NCBI GenBank assembly: GCA_016081115.2 | Contig: CM071930.1 | Location: forward strand, 34,797,641-34,861,640 | DNA from: Rehmannia glutinosa | Taxonomy: Eukaryota > Streptophyta > Magnoliopsida > Lamiales > Orobanchaceae | DNA: 64,000 nucleotides | Reading direction: 5' to 3' | In this document: in pieces, positions 55,555 through 64,000 of the stretch | How positions within the stretch are numbered: position 1 is the stretch's first letter | Layout of the letters: each line of letters starts with the position of its first letter | Notes under the pieces: model-generated | What the model saw: the letters and a program-made list of their open reading frames with translations, nothing else | Database searches by the model: none | What the model was told of the DNA's origin: nothing | Made by a program: the position numbers and the translations under genes

Positions 55555-56760
55555 TTGATTGCGGTTCAAGGAACAAAATTTGAGTGCCAAGGAACCTGGT
55601 ACATGGATAGTGGTCGTTCCAGGACATATGACAGAAATAAGAGAAATCACAAAATTCAAGGAAGTCAAAGAGCCAAAGTCATATTTGGAGGAAATGAAGC
55701 TCCTGGTGAAATAAGAGGCATTGGATCCATCAAGAGGAATGGATTAGAAATCACGATGTTGCATATGTTGAAGGACTCAACTTCAACTTACCGAGTATCA
55801 ACGATCGGCTGTGACAAGGGCTACAATGTTGGATTCAACATGGGTATTTGCCAAATCAAAGATATTGAATCAAATGAAGTGGTGCTTTGCAAGGATGTAG
55901 ACAAAAAATATGTATGTAGTGGATTGGTCAACCGCAACACCCGGCAAAGACATGTCTACTAGCAAAAAACAGTACAAATCAATCAAGTTGGCGTGGGCAC
56001 AAAAAAGCCGAGTCACCCGAATTTCAAAACAATTAACAAGCTGGCAAGAAGTCATCTTGTAGAAGGACTTCCAGACTCGATATACAAAAGGAGAGTATAT
56101 GTGATGCATGTCGAAGGAAAACAAATCAAGTCGTCATTCAAAGAAAAGACATGCCCATCCTCAACAAGAATATTGCACCTACTTCATATGGATCTATTTG
56201 GCCCAAAAGAGAACCAGCCAAAGATAAGTGGAAAGAAATACACCTTGGTGGTAGTAGATGACTACTCAAGATATACATGGACAATGTTCATGTGTAAGAA
56301 GAAAGAAACTCTACAAAAACTACCACAAATGATGAAAAGGATTCAAAATGAGAAGAGTCGAACCATTATCAAAATAAGATCGGATAGAGGAACCGAGTTT
56401 GTCAATGGAATAATAACTCAAGATTTGTATTGAGAATGGTATTGGTCATGAACTATCGGCAGCAAGGACTCCACAAGAATGGAGTTGCGAGAAAGAAGGA
56501 ACAACTCTCAAAGAAGCGGCAAAGGACCATGTTAGTCAAGCAGGGGTTACAAAAGATTTTGGGCCAAGCAATCAACACAAACCTTGCTACACCCAAAAGA
56601 TGTATGATAAATGACAACGGTGACAAAGACTCCTATGAAATCTGGATCGAAGAAAACCAAATGTTTCATATTTGAGAATATTTGGATGTAAATGCTTCAT
56701 TCACAACAATGGCAAAGACAACCTAAAGGCTTTTGATGCTAAAGTCGATGAAGGTATCTT
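55555..56760 (+). pseudogene. Copia protease and integrase, copy 2
   Basis: The protease reads GTWYMDSGRSR at about 55590-55620. The pre-integrase HxxxH-like region and then RILHLLHMDLFGPKENQPKI and KKYTLVVVDDYSRYTWTMF carry the first catalytic Asp, followed by IKIRSDRGTEFVNGI with the second (56370-56410). A stop at 56431-56433 follows. The Glu region is damaged near 56450-56530. The FLGYS C-terminal block is near 56755. Confidence 0.88.
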
Positions 56761-57134
56761 CTTAGGATACTCACCAAAGCAAAGCCTACAAGATACTCAA
56801 CAAAAGAACTATGGTTACAGAGGAATCCATTCATGTAGTATTCGATGAGCCAAATGTAAATGGAGAAGAAATTGAAGAATCACCGATAAGTTGAATCATC
56901 CAACCATACGAAGAATCCCTATCTTTGAAGTCAAGTCGGGATTATCAATTCGAGAAGAAGATGAGATAGTCAATCTCAAAAGCAGCAAGAAAAATTTGCA
57001 GCTAAGTGACCACGAGAGAGTCGACCACAAACAACACACACGCAAGTCGATCGAATCCGGCTAACTTACTCCAACTCGACGTAAGATGGCCGAGAGACCA
57101 TCCACCGAACTTGTCATTGGAGATATAAAAGAAG

Positions 57135-58200
57135 GTGTCAAGACAAGATCCGAACTCAACAAGAAGCAATGTTCACTTGCTTCATTTCGCAAATAGAGCC
57201 CAAAGATGTGTCACAAGCATTGGACGACACACATTGGATTCAAGCTATGCAAGAAGAGTCAATCGGTTTGAGAGAAATAAAGTATGGGAATTAGTGCAAA
57301 GACCCATACATCAAAATGTTATTGGAACCAAATGGGTATTCGTAAATAAGATGAACGAGGAAGGTTACGTGGTAAGAAACAAAGCAAACCTAGTAGCCAA
57401 AGGATATTGCCAAGAAGAAGGGATAGATTTTGATGAAACATTTGCCCTGTAGCAAGATTGGAAGCTATAAGGATGTTTCTTGCCTATGCACTCACAAGGA
57501 TTTCATTGTATATCAAATGGATGTAAAAAGTGCATTCCTAAATGGTTTATTGGAAGAAGAAGTGTATGTTGAACAACCTCCGAGGATTTGAGCGAGAAGA
57601 CTCTTGGAGACAAGGTATACAAACTCAAGAAAGCCCTGTATGGATTGAAACAGGCACCCGAGCATGGTATGACACCTGTCACAATTCCTAACCGAAAATG
57701 GATTCACAAAAGGAAAAGTAGATAGAACACTTTTCGAGAATTCAAGACAAGAAAAGTATCGCTTGTTCAAATATATGTGGATGACATCATTTTTGGATCC
57801 ACTAACAAAGAGTCATGTGTGAAAAATTCTCAAACCTCATGCAAAGTAAATTTGAAATGAGCATGATGGGAGAGCTAACATTCTTCCTTGGACTCCAAGT
57901 GAAACAAATTGAAGGATGGAACCTTCATAAGTCAAACAAAATACACCAGAGACTTAATGAAGAAGTTTGGTATGGAGGAGAAGTCTTCGTAAAAATACCA
58001 ATGAACGATCACCAAAATGGACATGGATGCGGATGGCAAGCTCAGAGATCAAACAAGATACGAGCACTTATTGGATCATTGCTCTATCTCACAAACTAGC
58101 GAGGCCGGACATCACTTTTCTTTGTAGGTGTATGTGCAAGATTTCAATCTGCTCCAAAAGAAAGCCATATGACAAAGACTAAGAAAATATTGAGATACTT
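57135..58200 (+). pseudogene. pol: Copia reverse transcriptase, copy 2
   Basis: VWELVQRPIHQNVIGTKWVF and VAKGYCQEEGIDFDETFA (57280-57452) start RVT_2. YQMDVKSAFLNG-like code follows at about 57510-57545, and the YVDDIIFGSTNKE box at about 57770-57810. FEMSMMGELTFFLGLQVKQ lies at 57855-57910. Frameshifts separate the blocks. Confidence 0.9.
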
Positions 58201-58224
58201 GAAAGGAAGCCAAGAAGTAGGCCT

Positions 58225-58765
58225 ATGGTATCCAAAGGAAGGTGGATTCAAGCTAATTGGCTATTCGACTCTGACTATCTTTGGATGCGAGTGGGCCGAG
58301 AAGAGCACTTCGGCACATGTCAAATGCTAGGAAACAGACCAATCTCCTGGTTTAGCAAGAAGCAAAACTCAATAGCCACCTCTACAAATGAGGCGGAATA
58401 CATAGTTGGCAAAAGTTGTTGTGCCCAAATCCTATGGATGAGACAAAGAAAGAGAGACTATGAAGTTGAAGAAAAAGATATTCCAATCATGTGTGATAAC
58501 ACAAGTGCAATTGCAATCACTCAAAATCCTGTGTTGCATTCAAGAACAAAACATATTGATGTCGAGATATCACTTCATAAGAGATCATGTTGAAAAGAAG
58601 GACATCATCCTGGAATATATCTCAATCGATAAACAACTAGTCGACATCTTCACAAAACCATTATGTGAGTCAAGATTTGAAGAACTCAAGCATGAGTTGG
58701 GATTAATTGAACTAAGCCGAGACACTGAAGAGCCAAAGAAAAGAAATGGAAAAGAAAGGAGGTGA
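58225..58765 (+). pseudogene. Copia RNase H, copy 2
   Basis: Contains SWFSKKQNSIATSTNEAEYI, the CDNTSAIAITQNPVLHSRTK block with a catalytic Asp, and then KQLVDIFTKPLCESRFEEL in a second frame (58460-58765). One frameshift lies near 58570. Confidence 0.9.
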
Positions 58766-58899
58766 AAAAGAGCCGAAAAAGTCGGTCACCAAGAATCGGA
58801 AGACGGAAGACAAATTCACCGGTGATAGCCGAGTCACTAAGAGAATCGTGAGAAGTAGAGTTAAATCGGCTAAGGGATAAAATTTGAATAACTTATGAG

Positions 58900-59260
58900 C
58901 AAAGTGATAAAAACGCCGTCGTTTTGACTAAGCGGGAATGTTTTAAGGAACACGTCAAAGATAATGATGATGTGTACACATAAAGTTGCACACCAAGCTT
59001 ATGATTGGATATAAATGCTCTTTGCCGCATTAAATACGAGACATGAAATGCTCAATAGGCGTGCGAAATCCAAGCCGTTGATTTCGATCACAATTCAAAA
59101 ACCGTCTGCACGTCCTTTCATAAACCATATTTAAACCATTTTTGTCCGTTTCTCTCTCACACTTCTAAAACTGTTCATCTCTTTCTCTCAAAAGCAAAGG
59201 CAAAATACTCTCGAACCCTATCAACCTTCAAATCAATTTCCGAGTGATATAATCCGAGAA
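58900..59260 (+). other. Spacer between RNase H and the post-pol ORF, copy 2
   Basis: Non-coding. Colinear with 33426-33900 of copy 1, which is read on the opposite strand. Nothing else is seen. Confidence 0.55.
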
Positions 59261-62230
59261 ATGGCACCAACTTATGACTTTACCAAGTTAGGAAAGCAAA
59301 TCCACACCGGTTCGACGGTGGATTTCGACGGAATGGTGAAACAGGGTCCGACGACACCCTGGTAAAGAAAATCGCCGAGAAGTTGGAAACGTCCCCACTA
59401 AAACCGTTTCTAACGCTAGAATATCCGATGACCTATGTGGAGGAGGTCGCACAATTCTACGTGAATGCCGAGATTCACGATGAAGGAATCAAGTCATCTG
59501 TTCACGGAAGCGGTGACTATCACCGCCAAGGATTTGGTGAATATTGCTCACTACCAGCGAAGGAGCAACTGAGATTAAGGAAGCTGATGTAAACTTGGGC
59601 CGACGCATGGAAAGAGATAGCCAAGTCCGACTTTGCCGATAAAATTATATACACAAAGAAAACAAGAGACTCGGAGGAGGATTATCACAAGTTGTTGGAC
59701 ATAGTTGCCAAATGTATCGACATCAAATTTGGCGACTTTGACCAATCTGTCAAAAGGCAAAGCTTATTGTAATAGCTGCAATCATCGAAGAAAAGAAGAT
59801 AAACTGGGCTGAGTTTGTCTACAAAGCAGACTCGCCCGAACGTGGGGAACAAGTCCTTCAAAGAAGATGGCACATTTGGAGGATCCTCGGATATGGCCTG
59901 GTGATTGGCCGGCTATTGGAGGTGAAAGGAGTCCTCTTAGGCATGGGAAGGCTTTCCATGTTAACAAGAGAATGTTGAGCTAACCTCTCTCGGTGCTCGA
60001 GAAGAGAGCTTACGCCAAGAGAGCGACACCAGTGAGGGGAATCAGTGACCGAAGATACAAATGCTTCCTCTCCCGGCCAAGAAGAAAGCTGCCCCTGCGG
60101 CTGCCAAGAAGACTCCCGCCCTGCAAAAGAAAACAAACATGCTCACCCCTGCCCCAAAGAGTGTCTCCCCGCTGCAGCAGCGGATCGAGAAGGACTCACA
60201 AATACCTTCTCCGATCGTCAAAAGGAGGAGAACCCGACAAGCCAAGACGGCCAGCTCCTCGAAACAAACACCAGCACCGGCCCCCCCGCCGCCCAAGACT
60301 CGAGAGGACACCGCCTCAAACTAGAAATTCCCTGGTACAAACCAGGAGACAAAGAAGACTCGTCAGCGAACAGGAGAAACCAAATGAGTCGATTACTCAG
60401 CTAGCACAAATACCGGAGACTACTAGAGAAGTAGAGTCTCCAGATGTAGTTGATGAAACAGCCAAGTCTGCTTGAAGGCGATCAGCGTCAGGGCAACTCA
60501 AGACACAACAGTTGTAGCTCACACAATCAAAGCACAAGAAGAACCAGCCCAGTGGATAGTGATGTGCGATCCTATCTCCACCTTACCCGGACATCCAAAA
60601 TCGTTTGCGTGAGTGGAGAAAATGGAAGTTGAGCAAGTCAAGGGAAACGGTTCCAACGGCCGAGTTCATAGAAGAAGAAGAGGAACTGCTAAATTTCCTT
60701 GGATTAACTACTGTGCTCCCAGGCTACGGATGAAGACAAGCGCACGAAATCCTGCAGATCTACAAGGACAAGGAGAGAGAAAAACAAGTCAAGAAGCGAA
60801 GCACGTGAGAAGGCAAGCATCCGCCTATCTCCGCACCACAGAACACACACATCCTCTCCTTGATGTCTTCTCCGAAAGTGATGAGGAACCAGAGAATGCC
60901 GCCCCACGAAAGAGTTGCAAATGCAGCAATTGCATGAATCAAGAATCCTTCACGAGCAAAGACTAATGGAGGGACCAGGAGAGTCCTCGAACACGCTTGA
61001 AATCGATCCAATGGGAGTGGTTCAAAATAGCCAACGTTGTTCTTTGCTACCACTTCCCAGCTCACTCGGAAGAAGGCAATAAGGGAGATGGCGATGAAAT
61101 CGGGATAGTGGGGACCCCAATCGAGCCAACCCCTATTGAAGGTGTGCTACCACCCCAACTACTGAACCATCAATCGAAACAAGGGAGTTTGGAGACGAGT
61201 GACCCCACTCCAAGTCACTCACCAGTGCGCCCAAGGGAGAAACTCCCTCCACTGCGGCAAGGTCGGAGGATCTGCAGATGACTCCAAAAGAATCAAGGAG
61301 GCGAAGAAGAGAAATTACAATCACAAGAAGAAACGACAAGTTGCCATCAACGAAGCTCATACGATTGAACTGTCTCCGGTGAGGTGCCAACTCGCTCCGG
61401 GCAAGGCTAATGACGACGCTGATGTGTCGAGAGCACGAGGAAGGAACAACCACGGGAGTTAACACTGCAGGCGATGAAAGTGCAATCCATGGGGTTGAGA
61501 CTCCAATGGATGCCATCAAAAGACCCTAAGACAGTGACAACATCGAAAGGGAGGACCAAAACCTCGCAGCGAGAGAGACTACGGAGGAAATGAAGGCCAC
61601 GGGAGGTTGAGACTTCCCGTAAAGAGGCCGGTGAAGTAGAGAACATCCCTCCCGGTATCATCGACCCATCCGAGAAGGAGATCAGCGCACTTCATGATTC
61701 CCAGGACAACCACGATGTCACTTTTTCCGGGATCGGAAGCGAAGAAGAAGAAAACGAGTCATCCCCTATGACAAATCCAAAAGACTCACCATGCGGATGT
61801 TCCAGGCACGAGCAAGTCGATCCCAAGACTACTCGTCAAACTTTTAACTTTGATGATGAGCCACCAATGGAAATCTCATCATCGTCCGATGACGCTTACC
61901 GATAAGGCCGAGGACCGATCTCTGAAATGGAAAAATCACCGAGACCAACGAAGTTTAAGACATTTGAGGCTCGGCAAGCCGGGTCTACTTCTTCACAACA
62001 AACCCACCAACAAGAGACCACCGCTCGTGCTCCTCAAGCTGCAGCGAGATCGATTCCCAAAAGAACTTCACACGCGCACCGCTCATCATCGAACAGATCC
62101 CGGTTGGCGGTGATGAATCTTTTGTAGAATCTTTCCCTTTCTCACTGGAGATACGAGAACTCCACGAAGAGTCGAAAAACGAACAAGCACGCTATTACAA
62201 ACCAGCTCCTGTTCTTCCATCGACACCATC
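59261..62230 (+). pseudogene. Sirevirus-like post-pol ORF, copy 2
   Basis: The ATG at 59261 begins MAPTYDFTKLGKQIHTG. After a frame change, 59383-59592 reads YPMTYVEEVAQFYVNAEIHD and IKSSVHG. This resembles the 'putative plant transposon protein' type of domain seen in other plant retroelements; the call is by recall. Downstream (60061-60475) it is rich in Lys, Pro and Ala, with KRRRTRQAKT-like basic patches. 60613-62127 is Ser/Glu/Lys-rich, probably disordered. Function is unknown, and no membrane anchor was found. Confidence 0.55.
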
Positions 62231-62689
62231 GTTTCAGTGATTATGATTTCTTTGTATGGCCATCACCGAAGAATCAGTGAAGTTCGAGAAGTGTTCAAGG
62301 CACTCTTTTTTGAGGTTGAAAGGATGGAGAGGCATCGAGGCCTCTTTGGACATGCGACTGACAACAGAGATGCCACCCTTACACGGTGATTTAAGAGGCA
62401 TAACATTCGGATAAGAGAATGGTGGCAACAACAAAAACAATGCGTGTGGAACAAGTGAGATACTTGAACATTGTTCAACAAGGCTGATGGTGTGGAGAGC
62501 TGAAAATGCTTGATGCAAAACAAGCCGAGAGAACACATTGAGCATATGCATGAAGCTCACACCGCCGAGATCAAGGCTGCTGCGTGAGCAAAATACAAAT
62601 GATATACAGCGTTTGGAAGAACACATGACAAGAAAATTCAGCCTCCTCTCATGGATGAAGTGATTCGAGATGAAGCTGATTTCAGTGCA

Positions 62690-62930
62690 TACAACGAGAA
62701 TCCAACGCTACTTCATGCTTGAATGTTCCATCCTCTATCCTTTGATGATGCCAAAAGGGGAAGAAGAAATACAACGCAAAATCAGACTTGAAAAAAAGAA
62801 AGGAGAACTCAACCATCGTGAGGAAGACTTGAAAGCGACTTCATGAGGGAAGGATCTTAACATTCATGCTTGATGTTCCCTGGGTTCCTCTATCCTTTGA
62901 TGATGCCAAAAAGGGGAAGAGGAATACCTT
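62690..62930 (+). repeat. 155-bp tandem duplication carrying a PPT-like motif
   Basis: TATCCTTTGATGATGCCAAA occurs at 62736 and again at 62891, each followed by a purine run (AGGGGAAGA). The flanking GCTTGA(A/T)GTTCC phrase is also duplicated. Copy 1 has one such site near 29815-29850. Multiple polypurine tracts are a known Sirevirus trait. Confidence 0.8.
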
Positions 62931-64000
62931 AAAGCGAAGAAAATCTGAAGTCGAAAAGAAATGGAAGCGGTGAGAAGGAAAATCAGTTGAGGAAGTCTTG
63001 AAAGCGAGAAGAAAGGAAAGCTTGTTGAGGGGAAGGATCGGCGATGTAACATTGATGATTGCACAAACCCCCAACAAGGTCCTCATCACAGTGACATTAT
63101 AAGCGGCAAACTCCCCGTGACTCGCCACTCCAACACTCTGCTTTGTATCTATGGCTAAAAAGAGAAAAACAATTGAAGCGGGGATGAAGGAAGTGGAAGG
63201 AAGAATGGATGCCAGGGTGATGAACATCTTGAAAGAACATGGAGGCATTCCGGTTGAAGGACACTTATGCCATCTCGGATGTCGGGGCAAGAGCCACGAT
63301 CGGTCGATGAATTTAAAACGCTCGAATCGAGGGATACTTTGCAAATATGTCTATGGCTCAAGCTTGGACTTGTATCTTGGGAAAAGGGTCTCACGTTATG
63401 TGAAGAAGGCGACGGCAAACGAGACTTCCGGCGATCACTCTGCTCTGCTGGTCACTCCAGCCGTCACTCACCGGAAAAAAGAAGACCCGTCTGATATCGC
63501 CCGAGGTAGAGGAAGAAGCAACGAAGTGGAGGAAGAAGCTTGGACCTGGGGCCTCGCGCCCAAGAATATTGAATACGTAGATCCGGGGAAAGAAAGGAGG
63601 GATCTCTTTGGGGGCTTGACCAAGTGGCAAATTTGAAAGTGGCTAAAACTAACGCCGAGTATGCACAAAGAATAGAAGAAAGAAAACAAGAGACAAACTC
63701 GGCTATGGCGGGGAAAACGAGGAAAGAATAAGAAAAGATGAAGTCGCCGGGAAGGCATATGAGAAGAAAAGAATGCGGTGACGACGAGAAAAAGAGGAGA
63801 AGAGAAAGAAGATCTTGATCAAGATGAAAGAAGGAGACATCGAAGGAGATGAAGTGTTCTTTGTCAACCCTTCGTGTATTTTATCATGTAAATACATACA
63901 ATGTAAGTCTTACGTAATAAAGCTATAAATTCTTTATTTTTTTGTAGACAAATATGTGCTCTGATACACCTTGTAAACAGTTGTGTAAAAGAACAGGAAT
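62931..64000 (+). pseudogene. 3' part of the post-pol region, copy 2, to window end
   Basis: 63151-63636 is open with KKRKTIEAGMKEVEGRMDAR, a coiled-coil-like charged segment, then a RGRGRSNEVEEEAWTWGLAP phrase. It corresponds to minus-strand 28957-29615 of copy 1. After 63640 the sequence is purine-rich and non-coding, and ends before the 3' LTR. Confidence 0.55.

Larger units (their letters stand above)
51574..64000 (+). mobile_element. Sirevirus-like Copia retrotransposon (copy 2), 3' end beyond window
   Basis: Same family as 25589-41127, in the opposite orientation. It has the 5' LTR, PBS, gag, protease, integrase, RT, RNase H and the long 3' region. The distance from LTR end to the post-pol ATG is 6171 bp, against 6163 bp in copy 1. 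The last window bases correspond to about 28740-28790 of copy 1, so its 3' LTR should start roughly 100 bp past the window. The putative left TSD is ATTAT (51569-51573). Confidence 0.92.

Overview
This window is plant nuclear DNA. The sequence suggests a eudicot, but I cannot name the species. It is essentially a stack of transposable elements, and I see no intact host gene, rRNA, tRNA or CRISPR array. The evidence is plant-type Athila/Gypsy and Sirevirus-like Copia retrotransposons, an L1-type LINE with DUF4283/CCHC and endonuclease-RT-RNase H parts, a plant Helitron encoding Rep-helicase plus an RPA70-like gene, and AT-rich, intron-containing DNA. Nearly every coding region carries stops and frameshifts, so most genes are called pseudogenes.

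Layout. (1) 1-7930 (+): a decayed Athila-type Ty3/Gypsy element entered in gag, with protease, RT, RNase H, integrase, a GC-rich 73-bp triple repeat, and a post-pol ATHILA-ORF1-like ORF. (2) 7940-9355: a LINE RT scrap, then a Copia-type 3' LTR (TGTTG...CAACA). (3) 9467-11474: a non-autonomous hAT-like element, then a Helitron-type 3' end. (4) 11475-14640: AT-rich DNA with microsatellites, a degenerate tandem array and a MITE-like inverted repeat. (5) 14664-22800 (-): a near-complete LINE flanked by an 18-bp target-site duplication (TSD) and interrupted by a solo Sirevirus LTR with its own 5-bp TSD. (6) 23060 to about 51000 (-): a large Helitron. Its 3' end is at 23060, followed by the helicase, a Rep region whose N-terminal part is repeated two and a half times at about 1.9-kb spacing, an unexplained junction, a gene-free stretch, and an RPA70-like gene with a TATA box. 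(7) Within its helicase gene sits a complete Sirevirus-like Copia element, 25589-41127 (-), with TSD CTCAT. That element's 3' LTR contains another, unrelated solo LTR (25643-27114, TSD AAACC). (8) From 51574 to the window end (+): a second copy of the same Sirevirus-like element, opposite in orientation, cut by the window edge about 0.1 kb before its expected 3' LTR.

Relative order of events from nesting: Helitron, then Sirevirus insertion, then solo-LTR insertion; and LINE, then Sirevirus LTR insertion reduced to a solo LTR. The Helitron is the most interesting object. It combines a rolling-circle replicase, a single-strand-binding RPA-like partner, and an unusual head-to-tail amplification of the Rep exons. 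Catalytic motifs are damaged, so this copy is probably not autonomous. All boundaries were read by eye; percent identities and ages were not computed.
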